A stretch of DNA of 64,000 nucleotides from Asaia bogorensis (GCF_900465345.1 NZ_UEGO01000038.1:62001-126000), one strand, 5' to 3'; shown: positions 9,021 to 18,308, counted from the stretch's first letter. Numbers and translations: made by a program. The notes: a model not told the origin generated them from the sequence alone.

Positions 9021-9344
9021 TTATTTGTCGAGTGAGGCGATCTTGCGTTCGACCCAGTCGCGCGCAGGGTCCCCGCCCCAGAGAAGCCACGCGATATAGC
9101 CGGCAGAGGGGTCGCTATCCGATCCCCATTCATGGGTCTTGGTTTTCTGGTCCGATTTATGGCGGGCGAAGAAGCTGTGCATGGATTTGAGGTCGCTCTC
9201 ATCCAGATCCTTCTGTTCGGCCAGTTGCTCGGCGCGTTTGACACCGGCTTCTGTCCCGCCGCGATTGAATTTCTCGCGTAATTTGAGACCGTGGCGCGCC
9301 GCCGAGGCCATTTCCTTGGTGGGGTGAAAACTGCTCTGCGTCAT
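9021..9344 (-). CDS. Small phage-type protein of unknown function
   Basis: 107 residues starting at the ATG preceded by a strong aggagggatcttgatc ribosome-binding site. The pattern (RHGLKLREKFNRGGTE, then MHSFFARHKSD, then SAGYIAWLLWGGDPA) resembles a short domain I associate with phage and mobile-element genes, sometimes near prohead protease genes. It is charged, has no signal peptide or membrane segment, and stands alone here. It could be a domesticated phage gene; biochemical role unknown. Confidence 0.75.
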   Translation of the reverse strand: MTQSSFHPTKEMASAARHGLKLREKFNRGGTEAGVKRAEQLAEQKDLDESDLKSMHSFFARHKSDQKTKTHEWGSDSDPSAGYIAWLLWGGDPARDWVERKIASLDK

Positions 9345-9514
9345 GATCAAGATCCCTCCTGCCGGACGGGCGAAACGCCTGCCTGCTTGCAAGAGAGAAC
9401 TCGTCCGGCGGGGAGGAAGTTGCGCCTTTGCGTGGTCCAGCTCGATGCAGGGCTTGCAGGGCTCAGCCTCGGCGCTTTTGCCGTTTTGAAAAGTTTTTTT
9501 GTGCAAGCGACCAC

Positions 9515-9549
9515 GAAAAAAGGCCCGGATTGTGGGTCCGGGCCTTTTT
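9515..9549 (-). terminator. Rho-independent terminator of htpG
   Basis: ggcccgga/tccgggcc stem with a 7-nt loop, flanked by A6 on the left and T5 on the right, so it can terminate in both directions. On the minus strand it lies about 85 bp after the htpG stop. Confidence 0.85.
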
Positions 9550-9632
9550 CAACGTGATGTCATGCCTGCACAGACAATTTGCGCCGACCGCCAGTTTCAG
9601 GGGGTCGGCGCCTCGTGATCGGCGGTGACGAT

Positions 9633-11501
9633 TCAGGCTGTAGCAGCGCTCGTCAGCATGGCGGTCAGGCGCTGCGCGAAACCGGCGGCGTCTGGCAGGG
9701 TTTCGCCATCCTGAATACGGGCGACATCCAGCAGAACGCGGGCGAAATCGGCCACGCTCTCGCCTTTTTCCACTCGTGCTGCAAGATCACGGATGAGCGG
9801 GTGATGCGGGTTGATCTCCATGATGGGCGCTGCGGGGGGCATGCCCTGACCCGAGCGACGCATCAGGCGCTGCATCATCAGATCGGGACCACCTTCGCTC
9901 GTGATCACCACGGCGCTGCCAACCAGACGCACCGTGCCGCGCACATCCTTCACTTCCTCGCCAAGGGCTTCCTTGAGCGCAGGGATCAGTTTCTCAAGAT
10001 CCGCAGCCTCGCCTTCCGGCGTCGGGGCTTCGAACTTCTCAAGATCGCCGTGAGCCTGATTGATGGATTTCAGGGTCTTGTCTTCATAGGAAGACAGACG
10101 ATCGGGCCAGAAACCATCTACCTGATCGGAGAGCAGCAGCACTTCGATGCCACGGGCACGGAACCCTTCGAGCTGCGGCGAGGCAGCTAGCGCCTCGGCG
10201 TTTTCACCCGTCAGGTAGTAGATTGATTCCTGACCTGGCTTCATGCGCGTCAGATAGGCATCGAGCGTGGTCGGATCGTCAGACGCCGTGGAACGGAAGC
10301 GCGACAGGGCAGCGAGCTCCTGACGGTGCTCGGAATCCTCCCAGATACCTTCCTTGATGATCGGGCCGAAATTTTCCCAGAACGTGCCGAAGGATTCGGC
10401 ATTTTCCGTGTCCTTGGCGCGGTTCTTGATTTCGGTCATCACGCGCTTGGTCACGGCCTTGCGGATGCGCTGCAAGACGGGAGTCGATTGCAGCATTTCA
10501 CGAGAGACGTTCAGCGGCAGGTCTTCGGTATCGACAACGCCCTTCACGAAGCGCAGCCAGGCCGGCAGAAGCTCGGCCTCGTCGGTGATGAACATGCGGC
10601 GCACATGGAGATGCACCTTGCTCTCACGCGACTGCTCCATGAAGTCGAACGGGCGAGCACCGGGAATGAACAGCAATGCCGTAAATTCAGTCGTGCCTTC
10701 TGCGCTCCAGTGCAGGGTCGCATAAGGCTCGTCAAACTGGTGGGCAACGTGGCGGTAGAACTCGGTGTACTGCTCGGGCGTGATGTCGGATTTCGACTTG
10801 CGCCACAGGGCCGTGCCTTCATTGGCCGATTTGTCTTCCTCACCCTCGCGCAGCGTGATCGGCCATGAAATATGGTCGGCCCATTTGCGGATGATCGAGC
10901 GCAGGCGCCAGGCGTCGAGGAATTCATCAGCATCGGTTTTGACGTGCAGGATGATGTCTGTGCCGGGCTGTTCACGCATGGCTGGCGCAATGGTGTAGGC
11001 ACCCTTGCCATCAGACGACCACTGCCACGCCTGATCGGAGCCTGGCTGGCGCGAAATCACGTCCACCTTATCGGCCACCATGAAGGCGGCATAGAAGCCG
11101 ACGCCGAACTGGCCGATCAGGCTGGGGCGGTCTTCCGGCTTTGCGCTGTTCAGCTTCTCGCCAAAAGCGCGTGTGCCGGAGCGTGCGATCGTGCCGAGAT
11201 TGCTCGCCAGATCCTCACGGCTCATGCCTGCGCCATTATCGCTGATGGTCAGCAGGCGGGCATCCTTGTCGGGATGGATGCGAATGGCAGCGTCGGCCGG
11301 AAGGGCCTTGGCGGCATCAGTCAGCGCCTCGAAACGACGCTTGTCGGAAGCATCGGCGGCGTTGGCCACCAGCTCACGCAAAAAGATCTCGCGCTCGGAG
11401 TAAAGAGCATGAACCACGAGATCGAGCAGACGCCCGACTTCTGCGCTGAATTCATGCTTTTCGGCGCCCTGGACCTGATCTTTTTCGGTGTTTTCGGTCA
11501 T
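9633..11501 (-). CDS. htpG: Molecular chaperone HtpG (Hsp90)
   Basis: 622 residues, usual length. GHKL ATPase domain with Glu43 and Asn47 ([12 protein letters not shown]), DNGAGM (88-93) and GQFGVGFY (130-137), followed by the middle domain and a C-terminal dimerisation domain. The cytosolic protein remodels clients in an ATP-dependent way, often with DnaK. The start codon follows gagggatctcc. No heat-shock promoter was identified with confidence in the 76 bp upstream. Confidence 0.98.
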   Translation of the reverse strand: MTENTEKDQVQGAEKHEFSAEVGRLLDLVVHALYSEREIFLRELVANAADASDKRRFEALTDAAKALPADAAIRIHPDKDARLLTISDNGAGMSREDLASNLGTIARSGTRAFGEKLNSAKPEDRPSLIGQFGVGFYAAFMVADKVDVISRQPGSDQAWQWSSDGKGAYTIAPAMREQPGTDIILHVKTDADEFLDAWRLRSIIRKWADHISWPITLREGEEDKSANEGTALWRKSKSDITPEQYTEFYRHVAHQFDEPYATLHWSAEGTTEFTALLFIPGARPFDFMEQSRESKVHLHVRRMFITDEAELLPAWLRFVKGVVDTEDLPLNVSREMLQSTPVLQRIRKAVTKRVMTEIKNRAKDTENAESFGTFWENFGPIIKEGIWEDSEHRQELAALSRFRSTASDDPTTLDAYLTRMKPGQESIYYLTGENAEALAASPQLEGFRARGIEVLLLSDQVDGFWPDRLSSYEDKTLKSINQAHGDLEKFEAPTPEGEAADLEKLIPALKEALGEEVKDVRGTVRLVGSAVVITSEGGPDLMMQRLMRRSGQGMPPAAPIMEINPHHPLIRDLAARVEKGESVADFARVLLDVARIQDGETLPDAAGFAQRLTAMLTSAATA

Positions 11502-11577
11502 GGAGATCCCTCAAGACTGTGATGGTGCCGCAAGGGCACTGATTTGCAGGGAGAAGTAGAAATGCTGCCGTCTTTTT

Positions 11578-11976
11578 TCAAGAGAGGCTCGCATGGAGAG
11601 GCAGGACGTATTCACGCGTGAGGGGCGCCAGAATCAGGCCTCGTGCGTCCTCGGGGGTGACCCAGCGCGCCTCCTCGATCTCGGCGGCGATGATGACAGG
11701 GCCGGACCAGGGCAGGGCGAACAGATCGGCGCGTACGACATGGCCCGGCTCGTTGGCAGCCAGGGCTTCGATCTGCCTGATGAAGTGGCACGAACTTGCC
11801 TCTGGCTGGATACCCAACTCCTCGTCGATTTCGCGTAAAAGCGCGGCCAACGGGGTCTCGCCTGGCTCGATCTTGCCGCCTGGCTGCATGAAGGCCTGCG
11901 TACCCCGTTTGCGTACCAGCAAAAGACGGCCCGCCCCGTCATGCAACAGGGCGGCGGCGATGGTGATGACAGACAT
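11578..11976 (-). CDS. Nudix hydrolase
   Basis: 132 residues. Complete Nudix box: Gly34, Glu40, Arg48-Glu49, Glu52-Glu53, Gly55, consistent with Mg-dependent cleavage of a nucleoside diphosphate linked to another group. Substrate is not predictable. The gene starts 18 bp after the HAD phosphatase gene on the same strand, so they probably share a transcript; ribosome-binding site gggaaacaacc. Confidence 0.92.
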   Translation of the reverse strand: MSVITIAAALLHDGAGRLLLVRKRGTQAFMQPGGKIEPGETPLAALLREIDEELGIQPEASSCHFIRQIEALAANEPGHVVRADLFALPWSGPVIIAAEIEEARWVTPEDARGLILAPLTREYVLPLHASLS

Positions 11977-11994
11977 GGTTGTTTCCCGACTGTC

Positions 11995-12672
11995 TCAGCC
12001 GGCGTTGTCGCCCAGGATGGACAGGCGGCCATCGGGCAGACGATGGGCCTTGAGGGCCTCGTAACCCGGCACAGTGGGATGGGGTACATCCACCTCATGG
12101 GTATGAGTGGCTGTGATCACCACCACGCTGGCACCTGCGGCCTCGCCTGCCTTGATCCCGGCAGGGGCATCCTCGAATACAGCGCAGTCCTTGGCCTCGA
12201 AGCCCAGACGTTGCGCGCCGAGCAGGAAGCAGTCAGGGGCCGGTTTGCCATTGGGGGCGTCTTCAGCCGTGATCAGGATTTTCGGCAAAGGCAGTCCGGC
12301 AATCTCGATGCGTTTGAGCGCAAGCTCACGCGAGGCTGAGGTGACGATGGCCCAGCGATCGGCAGGCAGGCTGTTCAGAAACGCCGTGGCACCCGGAATG
12401 GGGTCGATGCCATGCGTATCTTCCAGCTCGCGACTGGTAATCCAGTGGGCTTCAGCGACCGGATCAACGCCCGGCAGTTTCTGGCGGCGTATGGTTTCGA
12501 CGGTCTGAACGCCATGAATGGTGGGAAGGAATTTCTCAACATCCAGACCGTGCTTCTGGGCCCAGAGGGTCCATACGCGCTCTGCCGCGATGATGGAGGT
12601 CAGGATTGTGCCATCCATGTCGAACAGGAAGGCGTCGAAGGCTTTACCGGGAAACAGATCGTGCGCGGCCAA
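11995..12672 (-). CDS. HAD phosphatase, glycerol-3-phosphatase (GPP)-like
   Basis: 225 residues with the HAD nucleophile motif DMDGT (Asp18, Asp20), TSA in motif II (IVTSASREL), the motif III lysine in NGKPAPDCF and the motif IV acidic pair in VFEDAPAGI. HGVQTVETI and VFEDAPAGIKAGEAAG match the yeast Gpp1/Gpp2 layout closely, so dephosphorylation of glycerol-3-phosphate or a related sugar phosphate is the best guess. The start is TTG, preceded by gatggagaactccc; the only other in-frame methionine early on lies inside the catalytic motif. The gene sits 94 bp downstream of a glycerophosphodiesterase, whose product would be its substrate. Confidence 0.85.
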   Translation of the reverse strand: MAAHDLFPGKAFDAFLFDMDGTILTSIIAAERVWTLWAQKHGLDVEKFLPTIHGVQTVETIRRQKLPGVDPVAEAHWITSRELEDTHGIDPIPGATAFLNSLPADRWAIVTSASRELALKRIEIAGLPLPKILITAEDAPNGKPAPDCFLLGAQRLGFEAKDCAVFEDAPAGIKAGEAAGASVVVITATHTHEVDVPHPTVPGYEALKAHRLPDGRLSILGDNAG

Positions 12673-12766
12673 GGGAGTTCTCCATCATGAGGGCAGGATA
12701 TACAGGGCGCAAACCCTGCATGACCTGTCCAACGCAGGCAAGTTTGCGCCGGATCAACTTATCGGC

Positions 12767-13879
12767 TCACCCCGCCGTATCGACTGCCAGTCGGCCAAGG
12801 GCCGGGTCATCCGTGAAGAACCCGTCCAGCCCCATATCGAGATAGCGCTTCACCTCGGCAATCATGCCTTGCGGGTTGCGGGCGTTCAGCGCGCCCCCAT
12901 CGCGCAGTTCCTTCGGCAGGAAATAGTTCTCAGGGCGCGCCGTGTAGGAATGAACCAGCAGCCCGGCTTCATGAGCGTCGGTGATCAACGAGGTGGGCGT
13001 ACCCCACGAGCCGTCCGGTTTGCGCGGGATCAGATCGGTGTTGGACGGGCCGATCACATCGGCAAAGCGGCGTATCTCGCGCAGGCCTTCGGGCTTCATG
13101 AAATCGCCAAAGCTTTTTGCATCGTTTTTGCCCAGAAGATCGGGCGGTGTCTGGTCAGGGCCACCCATCAGGAACATGACCCGCGCCTGCGGGTTGATGG
13201 CGCGCGTCTTTTCACCGATCGCTCGCAGATTGGCGGTTTCGAAAGACTGGAGTTCCAGAGGGGCCTGGCGGGTATATTCATGCGCTGCGATGGTGCGCAG
13301 GAACGTGGTTTCCGGATCCAGACCGAGGCTGTGGAAATGGGTGGAGTTCTTGATTTCGGGAATGAGCCCGTACACCTTGCCACGCGCGGCGGATTCACCG
13401 GCTACGAAATCGATCACTTCTTCAAAAGTCGGCACATCGAAATGCCCGTCATAGCGTGTGTTATGCGGGCGAAGCTGCGGCAGGCGCTCTTTCGCCCGCA
13501 GGGTCTTGAGCTCGGCGAGGGTGAAATCGGTGGTGAACCAACCGGTCTCTTTCTGTCCGTCAATGGTCAGGCTGCGCTTGCGGGCGGCAAATTCCGGGCG
13601 CGAGCCGACATCGGTGGTATCGGCAATATTGCTCTCATGGCGCACGATCAGCACGCCGTCTTTCGTCATGACCAGATCGGGTTCGATATAGTCGGCACCG
13701 TCTTCCATTGCCTTGGCGTAAGAGGCCAGCGTGTGCTCGGGCCGCAAGGCAGAAGCGCCACGATGGGAGAAGACGAGTGGCTTGGGCGCCAGAGACGGGG
13801 CCGCGAAGGAGCGCGAGGCGAGGGCCGGCGCACAGAATCCGGCGGCGCCAAGAGTGAGAGCGTGACGACGTGACAGCAA
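12767..13879 (-). CDS. glpQ: Glycerophosphodiester phosphodiesterase, exported
   Basis: 370 residues. Twin-arginine-like signal (SRRHALTLGA; cut near SFAA), then the GDPD TIM-barrel with HRGAS (His39, Arg40), YIEPDLV (Glu66, Asp68) and RHE (His81), the metal-binding and catalytic residues. The C-terminal DGFFTDDP motif is typical. It hydrolyses glycerophosphodiesters to glycerol-3-phosphate and an alcohol in the periplasm. The TTG start is supported by a strong aggaggttcgat. It lies 113 bp after a TonB receptor that has a Pho-box-like site, suggesting phosphate-starvation expression. The glpQ symbol is used for the periplasmic type. Confidence 0.93.
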   Translation of the reverse strand: MLSRRHALTLGAAGFCAPALASRSFAAPSLAPKPLVFSHRGASALRPEHTLASYAKAMEDGADYIEPDLVMTKDGVLIVRHESNIADTTDVGSRPEFAARKRSLTIDGQKETGWFTTDFTLAELKTLRAKERLPQLRPHNTRYDGHFDVPTFEEVIDFVAGESAARGKVYGLIPEIKNSTHFHSLGLDPETTFLRTIAAHEYTRQAPLELQSFETANLRAIGEKTRAINPQARVMFLMGGPDQTPPDLLGKNDAKSFGDFMKPEGLREIRRFADVIGPSNTDLIPRKPDGSWGTPTSLITDAHEAGLLVHSYTARPENYFLPKELRDGGALNARNPQGMIAEVKRYLDMGLDGFFTDDPALGRLAVDTAG

Positions 13880-13992
13880 ATCGAACCTCCTCAGGCCCGC
13901 TCCCGCAAGAGACAGGCGCGGGAGGAGGCATTTTGAAAGAAGGACGACGCGGCCCGGTTGATCGGGCGGCGCCGTTCCTGTGTCGGGCTATG

Positions 13993-16410
13993 TTACCAGT
14001 TGGCGCTCAGCGTCAGGAAATACATGCGCGGTGCAATGGGGTAGGCCGTGAACTGACCTGAAGTCTGCGTTGTGCTGACCGTGGACCAGCCACGCGTATT
14101 GGTCAGGTTGGTGATGTTTCCCTGAACGCGCAAGGCAGGAATATGGGGGATACCGTGAATGGTGTAGCCCGCATTCATGCTGAACTGTGCGGTCGGCGAG
14201 GCCCAGAGATCGTTGGTGTAGGTGGTGTAGCGCTTGCCCATGACATCGCCGATGAACTGGCCGTAGAAATTGCCCCAGTTCGTGGTGGCGACGAATTTCT
14301 CGGTCCAGTCCGGCTGACCCGCCACATTGCGGCCTGCAATGCGTATGGTGGACGTGCCGGAGTTGTAATTGTCGTTATAGACCGACTTGTTATAGCTCAG
14401 CCCGTTATAGATCGAGAAATGCGGGCCGAACTGTGCGGTGAAGGAGAAATCCATGCCATCCGTTGTGACCGAACCCACATTGGCGAGCGTCGTGGCCGAA
14501 CCGATGATGGAGGACAGGGATTGCGTGGTGGCAATGGCGACCAGACGGTTTGAGAAATGCACATGATAATATTCAGCCTGTGCCGAGATATCGGTCAGCG
14601 GGCCGAGATTGACATGGTGATGGGTACGCAGGCCGGTCTCATAGGTCCATGAGGTCTCGACCTTGCCGTTCTTCTTGAAATCCTCGAAGGCGGCCTGGCT
14701 TGTGGCACCCCAGGGGGTGGCATTGCCGTAACCGGCGCTCTGATAGGAACGCATGTTTTCCTGGATATTGGCGAACCACTGCTCGTTGGGCGTGATGTTC
14801 CACAGCGCACCGAAAGACGGCAGGAACGGCTTGACCGCGGCAATCGTGCCGCCCGGCACGGTCACGGCTGTTGCCGGTGAGAGCGATCCTGGCTTGCCAG
14901 CTACGGGCAGGGTGCCGTTTGTGTAGACCAGCTCGGATTTGAAGCCTGCCGAGAGGGTAAAGTTCTTCGTCACCTTCCAGCTGTCCTGCAGATGGGTAGT
15001 GAAGGTGTTGGTATAGAAATAGTTGGTGTACTGCTTGATCAGGGCATCCTGCTGGCGGTCATAAGGTGTGGTCGGGCTGTTTGCGTCCAGCGGATACCAG
15101 CGACGGGCCTGCGTGTTGTTGTTGCGCTCGTACCAGCCCCCGACCTCAAGGTCGTGATGGCCCAGCTTGTAGCGCAGCGTGGTGATCAGGCCGCCGCGAT
15201 TATCCCAGTATTCGGTCGTGCGTGTGGCATAGCCCGAGCCGCCGAACACGTTGCTGAGCTGGCTGGCGCTCTGGTTCGGGAAATAGGCGCTGAACAGCGT
15301 GGGCAGACCTGCGGCCGTGATCGGCCCCGCCACAACGCCCTCACCCAGATTGTGATGGTAATAGAGCTTGTTGTCCCAATGCAGGTTGGCATTGAAGTCG
15401 TGCTGCCAACCCAGATAGGTCAGAAAATCCTCGCGCTGGGCGGCGGAATAGTAATTGCGATAGTTCAGCCCGGCATTCTTGTAGGCAGCCGAATTCAGAT
15501 ATGATTTGGCGTAGTTGAAATCCGGATAGGTGAAGGGGCGCACATAGGTCCCATACCCATTGGGCAGCACGATGCCGTCTTCATTGGGTTCGACCTTGTC
15601 AGACCAGTCAAAGAAATAGGTAATCTTGTCCTTGCTTCCCTTGTGCACGAATTTCGCATTGACCTGATTGCCGCCCTGATGACCGGCAAAATCCCAGGCA
15701 CGGGCATCCTGCCGCGCCCATGAGATATAGGCCGAGTTGCCATTGCCGAAATTGCCGGTATCGAACCGGGCAAAGGTGCGGAAGGTCGAGAAGCTGCCGA
15801 AGGTCTGATCGAGCTGACCACCCATTTTCTGCTTCGGGTCGAGCGAGGAAAACAGCAGAGTTCCGCCCAGATTGGAGGTCGAGGCGGTGCCAAGCGCGCC
15901 AGAGCCGGTTGCGACCGTGGCGTTGCCCACGTTTTCACTGATTACGGCGCGCTGTGGCGACAGACCGTTATAGTTGCCATAGGCCTGATCACCCAGCGGG
16001 ATACCATCGAGCGTATAGCCGAGCTGGTTCTGGTTGAAGCCATGGATGAAAAGCGATGAGTTCTGTTCGTTATTGCCCCAGGGATCGGCGTTGTTGAACA
16101 CCACGCCCGGCAGAATCTGCAACGCCTTGAGCGGGCTCAGACCGGGCAGGATGCGTTGCAGCTGCGTATGGCCCACACTCTGCTCTGAACGCGTGCGACG
16201 CGCGGTTGCAATGACTTCTTCCGCCGGCGCGGTGGAGGTCAGGGCCTTTGCCTTACGCGAAGCGTTCTGGGCATGCAGCTGCGAGACGGGTGCTGTATTC
16301 TGATGAACGGGAAGCTTCGCATCTGCGGCGTGAGCGGTGGCGCTCAGCAGGGCGAGGGGAGAGCAGAAGAGAGACAGCGTAAGGGCATGGCGCTGCTTGC
16401 GAAGCTTCAT
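13993..16410 (-). CDS. TonB-dependent receptor, possibly phosphate-ester related
   Basis: 805 residues, outer membrane. Signal peptide cut after AHA (residue 28), a TonB-box-like AEEVIAT at about 63-69, a plug domain with SLFIHGFNQNQLGYTLDGIP and a barrel ending in LTLSANW. Receptors of this group are not classical siderophore receptors. The gene is followed by a glycerophosphodiesterase and preceded by a Pho-box-like sequence, so uptake of organophosphates is a reasonable hypothesis; iron complexes remain possible. No Fur-like site was seen upstream. Confidence 0.9.
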   Translation of the reverse strand: MKLRKQRHALTLSLFCSPLALLSATAHAADAKLPVHQNTAPVSQLHAQNASRKAKALTSTAPAEEVIATARRTRSEQSVGHTQLQRILPGLSPLKALQILPGVVFNNADPWGNNEQNSSLFIHGFNQNQLGYTLDGIPLGDQAYGNYNGLSPQRAVISENVGNATVATGSGALGTASTSNLGGTLLFSSLDPKQKMGGQLDQTFGSFSTFRTFARFDTGNFGNGNSAYISWARQDARAWDFAGHQGGNQVNAKFVHKGSKDKITYFFDWSDKVEPNEDGIVLPNGYGTYVRPFTYPDFNYAKSYLNSAAYKNAGLNYRNYYSAAQREDFLTYLGWQHDFNANLHWDNKLYYHHNLGEGVVAGPITAAGLPTLFSAYFPNQSASQLSNVFGGSGYATRTTEYWDNRGGLITTLRYKLGHHDLEVGGWYERNNNTQARRWYPLDANSPTTPYDRQQDALIKQYTNYFYTNTFTTHLQDSWKVTKNFTLSAGFKSELVYTNGTLPVAGKPGSLSPATAVTVPGGTIAAVKPFLPSFGALWNITPNEQWFANIQENMRSYQSAGYGNATPWGATSQAAFEDFKKNGKVETSWTYETGLRTHHHVNLGPLTDISAQAEYYHVHFSNRLVAIATTQSLSSIIGSATTLANVGSVTTDGMDFSFTAQFGPHFSIYNGLSYNKSVYNDNYNSGTSTIRIAGRNVAGQPDWTEKFVATTNWGNFYGQFIGDVMGKRYTTYTNDLWASPTAQFSMNAGYTIHGIPHIPALRVQGNITNLTNTRGWSTVSTTQTSGQFTAYPIAPRMYFLTLSANW

Positions 16411-16498
16411 CAGTAAACTTTCCTTTAAGACGGGCTCGAACGCGGCGCACCCTATTCGGAGAGTTCGTTACGGTGTGTGAAGCTTCGGTGATTTGGAT

Positions 16499-16516
16499 AT
16501 GACAGGGCTGTGACAC
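16499..16516 (-). promoter_or_regulatory. Putative Pho box before TonB receptor
   Basis: Minus-strand sequence GTGTCAC-AGCC-CTGTCAT: two 7-bp direct repeats, 11-bp period, matching the PhoB consensus CTGTCAT-N4-CTGTCAY at 6/7 and 7/7 positions. It ends 88 bp before the receptor start codon. Sequence-only call. Confidence 0.6.
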
Positions 16517-16540
16517 GGTAAGGGCCAGGCCCGGAACGAA

Positions 16541-16571
16541 AAAAGGCCACCCTATGCAGGGTGGCCTCTTT
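16541..16571 (-). terminator. Rho-independent terminator of ompW
   Basis: 9-bp stem ggccaccct/agggtggcc with loop atgc; on the minus strand it is followed by a T-rich run. It lies about 35 bp after the ompW stop. Confidence 0.85.
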
Positions 16572-16599
16572 CATTCCGATGTTCCCGGGGAGGGGAATA

Positions 16600-17412
16600 T
16601 CAGAAGCGGTATTCGATACCAGCTGCGACCGTGGTGGGGTCGAGCGAGTCATGGGCCTTGATGAAGGCGCCCGACCCACGGTCATTGGCCCAGGCATGCA
16701 TGCGCATGAACATCTGCTTGGCATCCATGTTGAAGAACCAGTTGCCAACCAGCTGATAGTCAAAGCCGACATTGACCGACGGGCCGCCCGTCACGCCAAC
16801 ATTGAGCTTCTGCACCAGGCCACCGGCGGGCGACACATTGTGGAACCATGCCAGTGTTGCACCGACGCCCACATAGGGGTTGAAGCGCTTGTGGGGACGG
16901 AAATGCCAGGCCAGCGTGATTGTGGGCGGAAGAGCCCAGGCGCTACCGACATCAATACCACCCAGCGGGGTGTCCTTGGCAGCCACTTCATGACGGGTGC
17001 TGGCGGCAATCAGGTCGATCGAGATATTATCCGTGAAGAAGTATTCGAACGTCAGTTCCGGCATGACCTGATTGGTGGTCTTGACGCGGCCTGGAATGGC
17101 GGCGCCATTGAGCCAGAGCTTGCTGTCACGATCCTGCGGAATGACGCCGAGGGCAGACAGGCGGATGATGAAGTCACCCTTGCCAAGGCCGATCTTGGTG
17201 CTGGAGCAGGTCTTGAACAGGCCGCATTCATCGCTGGAGGATGAGCGGGGCGCAGCAACGGCCTGAGCCTGGGGTGCGAGCACCATGTTCGTTGAAACTG
17301 GCGTGTTGACGACGGGGGTCGTCTGGGCCTGTGCGACGGGTGCTGCAACAGCGGCAACAAAACCGGTCAGAAGAGCGGTGGAAATCTTGAAAGAGGTCTT
17401 CATCAACGTCAT
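16600..17412 (-). CDS. ompW: OmpW-family outer membrane protein
   Basis: 270 residues. Signal peptide cut after AQA (residue 29), then a 40-residue spacer with DECGLFKTCSS and an eight-stranded OmpW barrel ending in GIEYRF. The motifs TFEYFFTDNISIDLIAA and NPYVGVGATLAWF are typical. OmpW forms a narrow hydrophobic channel and in enterobacteria responds to oxygen and redox state. A perfect FNR box lies 50 bp upstream, next to a divergent FNR gene. In-frame ATGs at 17412 and 17403 both exist; neither has a strong ribosome-binding site. Confidence 0.92.
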   Translation of the reverse strand: MTLMKTSFKISTALLTGFVAAVAAPVAQAQTTPVVNTPVSTNMVLAPQAQAVAAPRSSSSDECGLFKTCSSTKIGLGKGDFIIRLSALGVIPQDRDSKLWLNGAAIPGRVKTTNQVMPELTFEYFFTDNISIDLIAASTRHEVAAKDTPLGGIDVGSAWALPPTITLAWHFRPHKRFNPYVGVGATLAWFHNVSPAGGLVQKLNVGVTGGPSVNVGFDYQLVGNWFFNMDAKQMFMRMHAWANDRGSGAFIKAHDSLDPTTVAAGIEYRF

Positions 17413-17461
17413 CCGTGATTAAACAGTGACGTTCTCTCACCATGCGCTATGATGTCGTGCC

Positions 17462-17475
17462 TTGATCCAGATCAA
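17462..17475. promoter_or_regulatory. FNR box between ompW and fnr
   Basis: TTGATCCAGATCAA is an exact match to the FNR consensus TTGAT-N4-ATCAA. It lies 50 bp from the ompW start and 87 bp from the fnr start, so it can serve ompW activation and fnr autoregulation. Confidence 0.85.
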
Positions 17476-17561
17476 GACAATAGCAACGTTGCTGATGACC
17501 GTGGGGAATTGGCAACAGTATATGACGTATTGTTAACCGAACAAGAACAAAAATAAAAAAG

Positions 17562-18308
17562 ATGAGGGTCGTTGACGCCATGGATGCGCAGACGAGGGAC
17601 AGTATCAGTGCGCTTGGACCTTGCGGCAGTTGCGGGCAATGCCTTCACTGCGAGGCGCGTACGCGGAGTATTTGTTCCGTTATCGATCCGGATAACATGG
17701 CGCGACTTGCACAGTATTCCCACCGCCTGTCCGTCGCGCCCGGCAAGACGTTCATCCAGGAGGGTGAGGCGGCCACCGATTTCTACATCGTGACGGCGGG
17801 GCACGTTAAGATCTTTACCCTCATGCCTGATGGAAGGCGTCAGATCACGGGCTTTGGGCAATCAGGTGATTTTCTCGGGCTTGCGAGCGGTGCCACCTAT
17901 GCCTTCAGCGCCGAAGCCCTCGGTCCGTTGTCGCTCTGCCGTTTCTCCCGCACCGGGCTTGGCCTGTTGCGTCGGGAATTTCCGGCGCTTGAGCTGCGCC
18001 TGATGGAAGAGGCCTCGCGCGAGTTGGTCCAGGCGCAACGCCGTATGCTGCTGCTGGGCCGCAAGACGGCGCGTGAGCGTCTGGCCAGCTTCCTGCTGGA
18101 GCAGCATCATCGGTCCCCCACAAAAGAGATCGTCATTCACCTGCCCATGAGCCGCACAGGGATTGCCGATTATCTTGGCCTTACCATCGAGACAGTCAGC
18201 CGCACCCTGAATGCCCTGCAACGTGAAATGATGATCACCATCACCCAGGTCACACAGATCACTCTGCTCAATCTTCCTGCGCTGGAACACCTCGCCAGAG
18301 GGGGATAG
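17562..18308 (+). CDS. fnr: FNR-type oxygen-responsive transcription regulator
   Basis: 248 residues. The N-terminus carries Cys21, 24, 27, 30 and 38; Cys27-x2-Cys30-x7-Cys38 is the pattern of alphaproteobacterial FnrL/FnrN, and Cys126 (SLCRFSR) occupies the position of the fourth ligand, so an oxygen-labile 4Fe-4S cluster is expected. A cyclic-nucleotide-type beta roll (about 45-150) is followed by a Crp-type HTH whose recognition helix has Glu210-xx-Ser213-Arg214, the residues that read TTGAT. Cys21 and Cys24 are extra. In-frame ATGs at 17562 and 17580 are alternative starts. The gene faces ompW across an FNR box. Orthologues in Gluconobacter are known as GoxR/FnrG-type regulators. Confidence 0.93.
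   Translation: MRVVDAMDAQTRDSISALGPCGSCGQCLHCEARTRSICSVIDPDNMARLAQYSHRLSVAPGKTFIQEGEAATDFYIVTAGHVKIFTLMPDGRRQITGFGQSGDFLGLASGATYAFSAEALGPLSLCRFSRTGLGLLRREFPALELRLMEEASRELVQAQRRMLLLGRKTARERLASFLLEQHHRSPTKEIVIHLPMSRTGIADYLGLTIETVSRTLNALQREMMITITQVTQITLLNLPALEHLARGG

Noticed and set aside
8306-9244. Minus-strand frame of 312 codons
   Set aside because: Antisense to the PepSY gene and overlaps the small phage-type gene.
12518-13873. Plus-strand open frame of 451 codons across the HAD and GDPD genes
   Set aside because: Antisense to two well-supported genes; typical high-G+C shadow frame.
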